Notes under the pieces: model-generated
The model's database searches: none
What the model was told of the DNA's origin: nothing
Seen by the model: the letters and a program-made list of their open reading frames with translations, nothing else
Shown here: positions 9,164 through 17,360 of the stretch, one piece after another
How the letters are laid out: each line of letters opens with the position of its first letter
Numbering within the stretch: the first letter of the stretch is position 1
Source: PSRF01 sp051000815
Lineage (GTDB): Bacteria; Acidobacteriota; Blastocatellia; Pyrinomonadales; Pyrinomonadaceae
Direction of reading: 5' to 3'
NCBI GenBank assembly: GCA_051000815.1
Contig: JBPCNX010000039.1
Span: 38,071-102,070, forward strand
Length of the DNA: 64,000 bases
Translations under genes and position numbers: made by a program

Positions 9164-10315
9164 ATGCGAGCAGTGGTTCAGCGCGTAACGCGCGCCAGGG
9201 TTACAGTCGAGGGCGACATAGTCGGCGAGATCGAAAAAGGTCTCGTCGTTTTGTTGGGAGTTGCTACTGACGATGCACTAGCAGATGCTGATTACCTTCT
9301 TGACAAGATTACATCACTACGCATCTTTGAAGATGGAGATGGCAGGATGAACCTGTCTCTCAAGCAGACTGGCGGCGGATTGCTGGTGGTTTCACAGTTC
9401 ACGCTCTACGGCGACGTACGGCGCGGCTTGCGGCCCTCATGGAGCGATGCCGCGCCGCCCGAAATCGCGGAACCACTCTACGAGACCTTTGTTGCTAAAG
9501 CGCGCGAGCACATAAGCCAGGTGGCCACTGGCAGCTTTCGCCGCATGATGCAGGTTGAGTTCGTGAACGACGGCCCAGTCACGATCCTGATCGACAGTAG
9601 GAAGTACTTTTTGATGTACAAGCTGGAGTTCATCACGACCCTGTTGGTAGCTCTGATGCTGGCCATGTCATCTGGCTGCGCAAAGAAGACCGATGGAGAC
9701 GACGAAACAAAAACGGTCATCATCAAAACAGGAGTAAAACCGCTTGCTGACGGCCATGTAGCGGTCATCGAAACTGAAAATTACGGTGAGCTGGTGATTG
9801 AGCTTTATCCAAATCTCGCTCCGCAGATGGTCGAGCGTTTCAAGAAACTTGTTCATGAGGGCTTCTACGATGGCACGACCTTTCATCGGATCGACGCTGT
9901 GTCGGGATTGATCCAGGGCGGGGACCCCTTATCCAAAGACAACGATACCCAGAACGACGGCGATGGTGATTCACCTTATGGAAATGTTCCTGCAGAGTTC
10001 AGCGATGTTCCTTTTGAACGAGGAAGTGTTGGCGCCGCGAGAAGGGAAGCCAGTCCGGAGTTTGCAGGCGGGCCGGGTCTGACGGATGAACAGGCGCGAG
10101 ACACGGCAAACTGCCAATTCTTCATCACAATGAGGCGGGAGCCGGATTACGATGAGGACTACACGTTGTTCGGACGCATCATCGTGGGACTTGGGAACGC
10201 GGAAATTATCATGGGGGCGCCGGTTGAGCCTGAAACCGAAACGCCCGCTGAAAAGATCATTATCAAGAGAATCACTCTGCAGGAGCACGCTAAATACCCG
10301 GCAACCACTCAATAG
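9164..10315 (+). CDS. dtd: D-aminoacyl-tRNA deacylase fused in frame to a lipoprotein cyclophilin
   Basis: The first 149 residues are a complete D-aminoacyl-tRNA deacylase, which hydrolyses D-amino acids mischarged on tRNA in the cytoplasm. Motifs are MRAVVQRVTRA at the start, SQFTLYGDVRRGLRPSW near 77-93 and NDGPVTILID near 136-145. Family members are about 145-150 residues and end just after this point. Here the frame continues without a stop into a lipoprotein signal and a cyclophilin. The junction is a run of five T (9608-9612); with four T the deacylase would end TGA and overlap the ATG at 9614 as TGATG. So this is a sequencing or mutational indel, a slippery site, or a real fusion. The downstream part has its own entry. 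Confidence 0.85.
   Translation: MRAVVQRVTRARVTVEGDIVGEIEKGLVVLLGVATDDALADADYLLDKITSLRIFEDGDGRMNLSLKQTGGGLLVVSQFTLYGDVRRGLRPSWSDAAPPEIAEPLYETFVAKAREHISQVATGSFRRMMQVEFVNDGPVTILIDSRKYFLMYKLEFITTLLVALMLAMSSGCAKKTDGDDETKTVIIKTGVKPLADGHVAVIETENYGELVIELYPNLAPQMVERFKKLVHEGFYDGTTFHRIDAVSGLIQGGDPLSKDNDTQNDGDGDSPYGNVPAEFSDVPFERGSVGAARREASPEFAGGPGLTDEQARDTANCQFFITMRREPDYDEDYTLFGRIIVGLGNAEIIMGAPVEPETETPAEKIIIKRITLQEHAKYPATTQ
9614..10315 (+). CDS. Lipoprotein peptidyl-prolyl cis-trans isomerase (cyclophilin type), probable own start
   Basis: Read from the internal ATG at 9614 this is a 233-residue protein that would fold other proteins on the periplasmic side. It starts with a lipoprotein signal (MYKLEF, hydrophobic TTLLVALMLAM, lipobox SSGC, cysteine near residue 21). 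The cyclophilin domain runs from about 50 to 225, with ENYGELVIELYP, the catalytic FHR in GTTFHRI, QGGDP and CQFFITM. A signal peptide in the middle of a longer protein makes no topological sense, which supports separate translation from this ATG. See the deacylase entry for the T5 junction. Confidence 0.75.
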   Translation: MYKLEFITTLLVALMLAMSSGCAKKTDGDDETKTVIIKTGVKPLADGHVAVIETENYGELVIELYPNLAPQMVERFKKLVHEGFYDGTTFHRIDAVSGLIQGGDPLSKDNDTQNDGDGDSPYGNVPAEFSDVPFERGSVGAARREASPEFAGGPGLTDEQARDTANCQFFITMRREPDYDEDYTLFGRIIVGLGNAEIIMGAPVEPETETPAEKIIIKRITLQEHAKYPATTQ

Positions 10316-10317
10316 CA

Positions 10318-10716
10318 CTAGATTGTATCGTTGCTCGTCTTTGAGCCTTCATCCAACTCAAATCTTTCTCGGTCTCGGCGTTCAATCTTGTCGATGAACT
10401 CCAACTCTTCGTTATCTTCATAATTGACGCCGAGAGCGTGCGCGTTCTCCTCGACGTCTGATTGATCAGGTGTGGGATTGTCGCCGGCAACAGTTTCAGA
10501 GCCGCTCATGTTCACTTCTTCCCAGGATGCGTCCAGATCTCCCCCGGCGTCGCTCGGTGATGCTGCGGTGTTATCGCGCAGTCTATGCGCGAGATGCTCC
10601 GGATCTTTTGGCGCTCGCGAAATCTCGCCCTCCATAAACTCTTCTATTTCCGGATCGGGCACGTAATCTGGATTATTAGCCAGGTAGTTAAAGTCTTGAG
10701 CGGTTTTCTTTGTCAT
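10318..10716 (-). CDS. DUF6335 family protein
   Basis: 132-residue acidic, hydrophilic protein without membrane segments. The segments GGDLDASWEEVN, GDNPTPDQSDVEENAHALG and DNEELEFIDKIERRDRERFELD match the DUF6335 family, known from Cyanobacteria and Acidobacteriota and of unknown function. The start at 10716 has a good GAGGAAAGG ribosome-binding site. It converges on the cyclophilin gene, with only 2 bp between the stop codons. Confidence 0.82.
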   Translation of the reverse strand: MTKKTAQDFNYLANNPDYVPDPEIEEFMEGEISRAPKDPEHLAHRLRDNTAASPSDAGGDLDASWEEVNMSGSETVAGDNPTPDQSDVEENAHALGVNYEDNEELEFIDKIERRDRERFELDEGSKTSNDTI

Positions 10717-10890
10717 GGTCGCCTTTCCTCGATGCAGCCAAGGGCACTGGTTCGGATTTGAGGTGAAAAAAAGTGCTCCTCATCCGAAGATCGATAGCCG
10801 AGTTAAGGGGGATTACGACGCGACTATAGCAAAACGTGGGAAAGGCGAGCAATCCAAAACGGCAGGAGGTGTCCGCTCAGGGTCGCCTTT

Positions 10891-10977
10891 CAAGATTGCC
10901 AATTACTCATTGCCGATTGTCGATTAATCACTTGCGCAGAGGCCAATTTGGCAATGGGAGATCGACAATTGGTAATA
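10891..10977. repeat. Quasi-palindromic heptad-type repeat (ATTGCCAATTG class)
   Basis: Left arm GATTGCCAATTACTCATTGC and following bases are roughly complementary to the right arm containing GGCCAATTTGGCAATGGG and CGACAATTGGTAAT. The same word pattern recurs at 28341-28361 and 34441-34549. It is one of several such elements in this window, each built from short near-repeated words read on both strands. Confidence 0.6.
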
Positions 10978-11116
10978 ACACGACCCACACGCTACCGCGT
11001 GGTCGTATTGACCTGACTTCGATAATGCATTACTCCTACGAAGTGCCCTCGCTTGACGATTCTCAGCCATAATTCTAAACTTAACCTTGTCACAAACAGA
11101 TGCAAGTCCGAACAAA

Positions 11117-11158
11117 CTAGCGAGATGCGACCAGAGAAGCGCATCTGATCTTCGCTAG
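11117..11158 (+). promoter_or_regulatory. Stem-loop in the acnA leader
   Basis: CTAGCGA (11117-11123) pairs with TCGCTAG (11152-11158), and GATGCG (11124-11129) with CGCATC (11140-11145). There is a 10-nt loop and a one-sided 6-nt bulge. It ends 18 bases before the aconitase ATG. A regulatory role is inference. Confidence 0.5.
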
Positions 11159-11176
11159 AAGTCTGCTCAGCTTCCT

Positions 11177-14065
11177 ATGCCTAAAAGCCCCTTTAATTCG
11201 CTTCAGCAATTCAATCCCGGCGCCGGCCTATCCGGCCAGTTTTATTCACTTCCGCAGCTCGAAAAAGACAACGTTGGACCCGTCTCCAGGTTGCCCATCA
11301 GTATACGAATCGTCCTCGAATCGGTTCTTCGCAACTTTGACGGCGGGCGAATTAACGAAGAGGACGTCCGCGCGCTGGCTAACTGGCAGCCAAAGGCTGA
11401 AAGGACCGACGAGATTCCTTTTGTTGTGGCCCGAGTCCTTCTGCAGGACTTCACCGGTGTTCCCTTGCTGGTTGATCTCGCAGCAATGCGGTCTGCGGTC
11501 GCACGTTTGCGCAAGAACACAGGCGTGATTGAACCCCTCGTACCGGTTGATCTCGTGATTGACCACTCGGTTCAAGTTGATTTCTCGAGCACTAAGGATG
11601 CGTTCCAGAAAAACATGATGATGGAGTTCAAGCGAAATAACTCTCGCTATCAATTCCTTAAGTGGGGGACGCAGGCGTTTGACGGCTTTACGGTGATTCC
11701 ACCGGGAATTGGCATTTGTCACCAGGTAAATCTGGAATACCTGGCCAAGAGCGTCGTCGACAAGCACACAGTTTATTACCCTGACACGCTGGTCGGCACT
11801 GATTCGCATACGACCATGATTAACGGTTTGGGAATAGTTGGCTGGGGTGTTGGCGGTATCGAAGCCGAAGCAGCGATGTTGGGCCAGCCAGTTTACATCC
11901 TCACTCCTGACGTTGTGGGTGTGTGTCTCAGTGGAAGTCTGCGTGACGGCGTGACAGCGACCGATTTGGTCCTGCGCGTCACGGAAATGCTGCGCCAGGC
12001 GAAGGTAGTAGGAAAGTTTGTTGAATTCCACGGAGACGGTGCGGCGAGCCTTTCGGTTACTGATCGCGCAACCATCGCTAATATGGCGCCGGAGTACGGC
12101 GCCACGATGGGATTTTTTCCGATTGACGAAGAGACATGTCTGTATCTCAAGGCGACGGGGCGTTCTGACGCGCAGGTGGATGCGGTGCGAAACTACTACA
12201 CCGCGCAGGGAATGTTTGGCATTCCGCGAAGGGGCGAGTGCGATTACAGTTCGTTGCTCGAACTCGACCTGGCAGATATCCGTCCGAGTGTGGCCGGCCC
12301 CAAGCGTCCACAGGACCGCATCGAACTGCCAAAGCTGAAAGAACAGTTTGCGGCGCTCTTGAAGAAACCGGCGAATGAAGGAGGCTACGGAAAGACGCAC
12401 GAGGAAATTACTTCTCGTTATTTCACCCGGATTGGAACGATCGATATTGCAAAGGCGCCACTCGGAGGTGGCGGCGAGCAGAAGCCGGAGAGCATCCCCG
12501 TCGCCGCTGGAGGCATAGTAACGCCGAGCAATACGAGTGTGTGGACCGAAACTGAAATGGTGAACAATCGACCAACACCTGATCGATTGGTGGAAGTTCA
12601 TCCGGAAGAGTTTCCGCACGGCGAAGTTGATCTAGGCCATGGCGACGTTCTCATCGCAGCGATCACGTCCTGCACAAACACTTCAAATCCCAGCGTTATG
12701 CTCGCGGCAGGACTGCTGGCAAAGAAAGCGGTGGAGCGGGGCCTGACGGTCAGGGCGTCCGTGAAAAACTCTCTGGCGCCCGGCTCGAGGGTTGTCACCG
12801 AATATCTCGCGAGGACTGGTCTGCAACCGTACCTCGATACGCTCGGGTTCAATCTGGTTGGCTACGGCTGCACGACATGTATTGGCAACTCCGGTCCGCT
12901 CGACCCGTCCATTGAGCAACTCGTCGTCGATCACGACCTGATTGCCGCGAGCGTTCTCTCGGGCAATCGGAACTTTGAAGCGCGCGTACATCAAAGCATC
13001 AAGGCAAACTTCCTGATGAGCCCTCCGCTTGTTGTCGCTTTTGCTATAGCCGGTCGCGTGGACATCGATCTGACGCAAGACTCCCTGGGAACAGGGTCTG
13101 ATGGGCAACCCGTTTACCTGCGCGATATTTGGCCCAGTATGGAGGAGATTTCCGGCCTCCTGCGCTCCGCCTTTGATCCTGAAACCTACCGCCACCTTTA
13201 TGGAAACTTCGCGGAACAGAACCCCTACTGGAACGACATTTCCACGGGTACGGGAGATGTTTATGAGTGGGACTCGGAATCGACCTATATCCGCGAGCCT
13301 CCTTACTTCGAGAATTTCAGCAACGAGGTGGGAACCTGGCAGAACATTGTAGGAGCTCGTCCGTTAGCGATTTTTGGCGACTCAGTCACCACCGATCACA
13401 TTAGTCCGGCTGGGGCGATCAAAGCCTCGTCACCCGCGGGACTCTATCTTCAATCCAAAGGAGTGGCGATTGAAGACTTCAACAGCTATGGCGCGCGACG
13501 CGGAAACCACGAAGTGATGGTGCGCGGCACCTTTGCCAATGTTCGCATCAGGAACCTGATGGTGCCGGGTGTGGAAGGCGGCGTTACTATTCACCGGCCG
13601 AGCGAAGAGCGCACAAGCATTTACGACGCCGCCATGAAATATCAGGAGGAAGGCGTGCCCCTGGTCGTGATTGCGGGGCAGGAATACGGGACGGGAAGTT
13701 CACGAGACTGGGCCGCTAAGGGAACTCGTTTGCTGGGTGTCAGGGTAGTGATCGCTCAGAGCTTCGAACGGATTCATCGTAGCAATCTTGTCGGCATGGG
13801 CGTCCTGCCGTGTCAGTTTCCCGAAGGTGTTAATGCCGCGTCGTTGGGACTCGACGGGACCGAGATATTTGATCTTCTTGGTCTTGAGGCTGGTGTTAGG
13901 CCTCTTCAGGAAATCATTCTGGTAGTACATCGAGCAAATGGGAAAAAGGAAGAAGTGCCCGTTACACTCCGCATCGACACGCCGATTGAAATTGATTATT
14001 ACCAGCACGGGGGGATCCTTCCCTTTGTGTTGCGACAATTACTGGCGGGAACGACTGACTTCTGA
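11177..14065 (+). CDS. acnA: Aconitate hydratase A
   Basis: 962-residue cytoplasmic iron-sulfur enzyme of the TCA cycle, interconverting citrate and isocitrate through cis-aconitate. The [4Fe-4S] ligands are the Cys in TSCTNTSNP near residue 497 and the pair in GYGCTTCIG near 563-566. Other conserved segments are DSHTTMINGLG (about 213-223), VTTDHISPAG and YGARRGNHEVM. It is slightly longer than the usual 890-940. A stem-loop lies in the leader. An aldehyde dehydrogenase gene follows after 100 bp, possibly with its own promoter. Confidence 0.97.
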   Translation: MPKSPFNSLQQFNPGAGLSGQFYSLPQLEKDNVGPVSRLPISIRIVLESVLRNFDGGRINEEDVRALANWQPKAERTDEIPFVVARVLLQDFTGVPLLVDLAAMRSAVARLRKNTGVIEPLVPVDLVIDHSVQVDFSSTKDAFQKNMMMEFKRNNSRYQFLKWGTQAFDGFTVIPPGIGICHQVNLEYLAKSVVDKHTVYYPDTLVGTDSHTTMINGLGIVGWGVGGIEAEAAMLGQPVYILTPDVVGVCLSGSLRDGVTATDLVLRVTEMLRQAKVVGKFVEFHGDGAASLSVTDRATIANMAPEYGATMGFFPIDEETCLYLKATGRSDAQVDAVRNYYTAQGMFGIPRRGECDYSSLLELDLADIRPSVAGPKRPQDRIELPKLKEQFAALLKKPANEGGYGKTHEEITSRYFTRIGTIDIAKAPLGGGGEQKPESIPVAAGGIVTPSNTSVWTETEMVNNRPTPDRLVEVHPEEFPHGEVDLGHGDVLIAAITSCTNTSNPSVMLAAGLLAKKAVERGLTVRASVKNSLAPGSRVVTEYLARTGLQPYLDTLGFNLVGYGCTTCIGNSGPLDPSIEQLVVDHDLIAASVLSGNRNFEARVHQSIKANFLMSPPLVVAFAIAGRVDIDLTQDSLGTGSDGQPVYLRDIWPSMEEISGLLRSAFDPETYRHLYGNFAEQNPYWNDISTGTGDVYEWDSESTYIREPPYFENFSNEVGTWQNIVGARPLAIFGDSVTTDHISPAGAIKASSPAGLYLQSKGVAIEDFNSYGARRGNHEVMVRGTFANVRIRNLMVPGVEGGVTIHRPSEERTSIYDAAMKYQEEGVPLVVIAGQEYGTGSSRDWAAKGTRLLGVRVVIAQSFERIHRSNLVGMGVLPCQFPEGVNAASLGLDGTEIFDLLGLEAGVRPLQEIILVVHRANGKKEEVPVTLRIDTPIEIDYYQHGGILPFVLRQLLAGTTDF

Positions 14066-14164
14066 AGTAACGCGGCCGACGGAGTTTATGTCGGTTGCCA
14101 GAAGCCATCACCGCCGCTAGCCCGTCCTGCTCTAAGGCAGTAGACAGTTACGAGGAGCAAAAAT

Positions 14165-15670
14165 ATGTCATCCGTACAACCGGCCGAAACAAACACCCCA
14201 CGGAAATATCAACTTTTCATCGACGGGAAGTGGGTCGACGCCGAATCCGGCAAGACCTTCAAGACCCCGAATCCTGCTACCGGCGAAACGCTCGCCGAGG
14301 TTGCAGAAGCTGACAAGGCGGACATCGACAAAGCAGTGACAGCAGCGCGCCGTGCCTTTGAAGGCAAGTGGTCGAAGATCAGCGCTCGCGACCGCGGCCG
14401 CATGCTTTACAAACTTTCCCAGTTAATTGAAGAACACAGCGGCGAGCTCGCGGCGCTGGAAACGGCGGACAACGGCAAACCAATCAGGGAGTCGTCTTTT
14501 GTTGATCTGCCGCAGGTAGCCGAAAACTTTGAATACTTTGCCGGCTGGGCCACGAAGATTGAAGGTGAAACGATTCCGGTTCCGGGGCAGATGTTCAATT
14601 ACACGCTCCGCGAGCCGATTGGAGTTTGCGGTCAGATTATTCCCTGGAATTTTCCACTCCTGATGGCAGCCTGGAAGTTGGCGCCTGCGTTGGCGGCGGG
14701 TAACACCGTCGTGTTGAAGCCAGCCGAGCAGACTCCAGTCAACGCAATGGAGTTGGGAAAGTTGATCGCGGAAGCGGGCTTCCCCGAAGGTGTCGTTAAC
14801 ATCGTCCCTGGTTATGGTGAGACGGCCGGCGCGGCATTAGCCGCTCATCCAGGGATTGATAAGGTTGCATTCACAGGTTCAACGGAAGTCGGCAAGCTGG
14901 TCGCGAAAGCAGCAGCAGACAACCTAACCAAAGTATCACTTGAGCTCGGCGGCAAGGCGCCCAACATCGTGTTTGCAGATGCGGATCTCGAGCAGGCAGT
15001 TAACGGCGCGATGATGGGGATCTTCTTCAATCAGGGCCAGGTGTGTTGCGCCGGTTCGCGCCTCTTCGTCCAGGAGGATGTCAAAGACGAATTCCTGGGC
15101 AGGCTTAAAGAAAAGTCTTCCCGGATCACCGTCGGTGACCCGATGAACAAAGCTACCCAAATGGGTCCACAAGTCTCCGAAGAGCAACTGAACCGTATCA
15201 AGGGTTACGTTGATATAGCTCATAAGGAAGGCGCCACCGTCTTAGCCGGTGGCGAATGCCCCCAGCTCGAAGGCGCGTTCCAGAAAGGTTACTTCTTCCA
15301 GCCCACGATCTTCTCGGACGTTAACAACAAGATGCGCGTGGCCCAGGAGGAGATTTTTGGGCCAGTGGTATCCGTGATTGCTTTCAGTGATGAGGACGAC
15401 TTGATCAAACAAGCCAACGACACTATCTACGGTCTCTCAGCCGGACTCTGGACGCGCGATATCACACGTGCTCATCGCTTCGCGAAAGAAATTCGGGCCG
15501 GTGTGATCTGGATCAATACCTTCAACATGTTCAATGCCGCTTCACCCTTTGGCGGTTACAAACAGTCGGGCTACGGCAGGGAAATGGGCAAGCATGCTCT
15601 CGACTTGTATACAAACACCAAGAGCGTTTGGGTCGACCTTTCCGGTAAACCGATTGGCTGGTTTAACTAG
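14165..15670 (+). CDS. NAD(P)-dependent aldehyde dehydrogenase (ALDH superfamily)
   Basis: 501 residues, normal length. Oxidises an aldehyde to the carboxylic acid in the cytoplasm. The catalytic Glu is in LELGGKAPN near residue 258 and the nucleophilic Cys in GQVCCAGSR near 292. The cofactor-binding IIPWNFPLLM lies near 158-167 and FTGSTEVGK near 237-245. The sequence looks like the ALDH1/2 (retinal, phenylacetaldehyde, betaine aldehyde) branch, but the substrate cannot be fixed. A strong GAGGAG ribosome-binding site precedes the ATG. A hairpin follows the stop. Confidence 0.93.
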   Translation: MSSVQPAETNTPRKYQLFIDGKWVDAESGKTFKTPNPATGETLAEVAEADKADIDKAVTAARRAFEGKWSKISARDRGRMLYKLSQLIEEHSGELAALETADNGKPIRESSFVDLPQVAENFEYFAGWATKIEGETIPVPGQMFNYTLREPIGVCGQIIPWNFPLLMAAWKLAPALAAGNTVVLKPAEQTPVNAMELGKLIAEAGFPEGVVNIVPGYGETAGAALAAHPGIDKVAFTGSTEVGKLVAKAAADNLTKVSLELGGKAPNIVFADADLEQAVNGAMMGIFFNQGQVCCAGSRLFVQEDVKDEFLGRLKEKSSRITVGDPMNKATQMGPQVSEEQLNRIKGYVDIAHKEGATVLAGGECPQLEGAFQKGYFFQPTIFSDVNNKMRVAQEEIFGPVVSVIAFSDEDDLIKQANDTIYGLSAGLWTRDITRAHRFAKEIRAGVIWINTFNMFNAASPFGGYKQSGYGREMGKHALDLYTNTKSVWVDLSGKPIGWFN

Positions 15671-15679
15671 TGTGGTTCA

Positions 15680-15715
15680 GCACAACTCGCGGAAAACGGT
15701 TTTCGCGAGTTGTGC
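15680..15715 (+). terminator. Strong hairpin after the aldehyde dehydrogenase gene
   Basis: GCACAACTCGCG (15680-15691) pairs perfectly with CGCGAGTTGTGC (15704-15715), and the AAAAC/GTTTT next to the loop extends the stem. It begins 9 bases after the stop codon. There is no T-tract after the stem, so termination might need Rho or the hairpin may protect the 3' end. Confidence 0.6.
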
Positions 15716-15802
15716 ATCTCTGTAACGCCGCTTCTTCTCGAGCATAGTGGTCCGAATGCGGCGCTCTCCCTCGAAGGAATCTCGTTTATAAAGGAGACGC
15801 GT

Positions 15803-16156
15803 ATGCATTTAGCAAAAAGAGCGGGCTTTGGTTCTCTAATCTTAATCGGGGCACTCCTCCTTACTGCCTGCCCGAACCAGGAAACAATTTCCAGAATCAA
15901 TGCCGATCCGGGCCGTTACCGGAATAAGGAAGTCGGAATCGTGGGCACGGTTACCGACAGTTACGGTGTGCTGGGTAACGGCGCCTACGAGATCGACGAT
16001 GGCACCGGCAGATTGTGGGTAGTAACGACTCGTGGCGTGCCCTCGCGCGGTTCACGAGTTGGAGCCAAGGGTAAGGTCTACACGGGCTTTAGTTTTGGCG
16101 GCAGAAGCTTCGGCACCGTCCTGCAAGAAACAGATCGGCGAGTTAAGAACAGATAG
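15803..16156 (+). CDS. Small lipoprotein with OB-fold-like domain
   Basis: 117 residues. The start at 15803 is set by an AAGGAG ribosome-binding site and by a lipoprotein signal peptide (MHLAKRAG, LILIGALLLTAC; lipid-carrying Cys near 25). The rest (about 35-115) reads like a small OB-fold: NKEVGIVGTVTDSYG, YEIDDGTGRLWVVTT, GAKGKVYTGF. This pattern is seen in periplasmic nucleic-acid-binding-like or cytochrome-maturation-like OB domains. The function is unknown. The open frame extends upstream to 15710 but overlaps a hairpin. Confidence 0.78.
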   Translation: MHLAKRAGFGSLILIGALLLTACPNQETISRINADPGRYRNKEVGIVGTVTDSYGVLGNGAYEIDDGTGRLWVVTTRGVPSRGSRVGAKGKVYTGFSFGGRSFGTVLQETDRRVKNR

Positions 16157-16197
16157 TGACTTGGGCCGCGCAGCTTTGCAGGCCAGCTCAATTGCAC

Positions 16198-16226
16198 TTG
16201 GAGTGCGCTGACTTGTCAGCGCTTTC
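16198..16226. repeat. Dispersed GGAGTGCG-CTTG-CGCTTTCC repeat, copy 1
   Basis: TTGGAGTGCGCTGACTTGTC and the bases after it form a hairpin (GCGCTGAC pairing with GTCAGCGC) inside the word TTGGAGTGCG...CGCTTTCC. Related units occur near 35018-35073 and 42016-42046. Confidence 0.6.
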
Positions 16227-16253
16227 CAGCTCACTGCCGTAAGACTTTCCCCA

Positions 16254-16775
16254 ATGAGGAACTTCCACCCTGCACCGACGCAAACCCTATCGACCGTGCC
16301 CGTGCGGACGATAGTAACCAGTTTCGAGCAAGAGTTCGTGGGGCTTGATCTCCGCGCACGGTCCCTGGTCAATACCACTCCGTTCGAAATCTTCTACCAC
16401 GCGCCGGATAAAACAGTCCTGACCTCTCCTTCGGTCGGTGAACTGGTTTTACGCGGCGCCGGAGTTGTGGAACAGACCTGCGGTGGCCTCACGGCAAACC
16501 TTTGGGACGACCCTTTCGAGTGGACCCTGCCGGAAACACTTTCAACGCCCGCTCGCGTATATGAATATTTGGATGAGGTTGAGCAGACCCGAAGAAATGC
16601 ATTCGCCAGGTTTCTCAACGATCGCGACCTGGAGAAGTTGATCGCGACCCCTGCCGGCGACGCTCAGCCACTCGTTAGTTTACTTTTGGACACCCTGCTG
16701 AGAGCGGGTGGCTATCAGGCACGCGCCGCTGTCATACTAACGCTGCTGGTGAGAGTGAACTCGCCCGTCGTCTGA
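16254..16775 (+). CDS. Protein of unknown function, possibly DinB-like
   Basis: 173 residues, not recognised with confidence. The N-terminal half (about 1-95) has mixed strand-like segments (FEIFYHAPDKTVLTSP). The C-terminal half is helical (YEYLDEVEQTRRNAFARFL and LVSLLLDTLLRAGGYQARA). The helical part recalls DinB-type four-helix bundles, but no metal-ligand histidines are evident. Codon use is like its neighbours. It lies 29 bp before a zinc-ribbon gene and may be co-transcribed with it. Confidence 0.6.
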   Translation: MRNFHPAPTQTLSTVPVRTIVTSFEQEFVGLDLRARSLVNTTPFEIFYHAPDKTVLTSPSVGELVLRGAGVVEQTCGGLTANLWDDPFEWTLPETLSTPARVYEYLDEVEQTRRNAFARFLNDRDLEKLIATPAGDAQPLVSLLLDTLLRAGGYQARAAVILTLLVRVNSPVV

Positions 16776-16803
16776 CAACTTGCACGAAGCAGGAGATCGC
16801 AGA

Positions 16804-17355
16804 ATGTATTGTCCTCAATGTGGCCAGCAGCAGCTTTCAGACAACCTGAGATTCTGTTCGCGTTGTGGCTTTCCGCTTGAGGCCGTGGTGCAGATCCTCA
16901 ACACCGGTGGAATGCTTCCTCCGGTTCAGCAGCATCGGGGAAGCACAGAACCATCACCCCGCCGCAAAGGGGTAAAGCAGGGAGCGATGTTGTTGCTGCT
17001 GGGCGTGATTCTTGTTCCGCTTTTGGGAGTCCTGAATAGCTTTAATGCCGGCAACCTTTTCGACATCCTAACTCCAATGGCCGCGATCTTCTTCTTTGTG
17101 GGCGGGCTGGTGCGCATTTTGTACGCTGGGCTTTTTGAAGAGGGAGCACCCCAGTATCGTCCGATGATGCAGACATACGCTCCGCCTCCGACGCAGTTTC
17201 AATCAAACCCGCGGGCAGCTGCACTTCCACCGGTTCCTGCTCCGCAGCCAACCAGCTGGAGATCGCGACCCAACACCGCTGAAATTCTACAGCCGCCAAG
17301 CATCACGGAAAACACCACACGTCTGTTGGACAAGGACGATCCGGCCAGACGGTAG
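16804..17355 (+). CDS. Zinc-ribbon membrane protein
   Basis: 183 residues. The first 25 hold a zinc ribbon (CPQCGQQQ...FCSRCGFPL: two CxxC knuckles). Two transmembrane helices follow (about 64-80 and 90-110). The C-terminal region is proline-rich and disordered, and ends in SITENTTRLLDKDD, a motif that recurs in zinc-ribbon proteins of Acidobacteriota. The start at 16804 follows GGAGA; the longer frame from 16780 adds only seven or eight residues. The function is unknown. The methyltransferase gene begins 5 bp after the stop. Confidence 0.75.
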   Translation: MYCPQCGQQQLSDNLRFCSRCGFPLEAVVQILNTGGMLPPVQQHRGSTEPSPRRKGVKQGAMLLLLGVILVPLLGVLNSFNAGNLFDILTPMAAIFFFVGGLVRILYAGLFEEGAPQYRPMMQTYAPPPTQFQSNPRAAALPPVPAPQPTSWRSRPNTAEILQPPSITENTTRLLDKDDPARR

Positions 17356-17360
17356 CGTCG

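Larger units (their letters stand above)
10717..11176. other. Intergenic region between DUF6335 gene and acnA
   Basis: 460 bp between divergent genes. It holds a quasi-palindromic ATTGCC/GGCAAT repeat (10891-10977) and a stem-loop just before acnA (11117-11158). Short open frames here have no recognisable content. Confidence 0.6.

Noticed and set aside
11246..12619. 457-codon open frame antisense to acnA
   Set aside because: It is a shadow of a certain gene; it has no signal, domain or ribosome-binding site, and its codon pattern follows the other strand.
15670..15681. AGTGTGGTTCAG shared with 63693-63704
   Set aside because: Too short and with no matching flanks to be called a repeat or transposon end.
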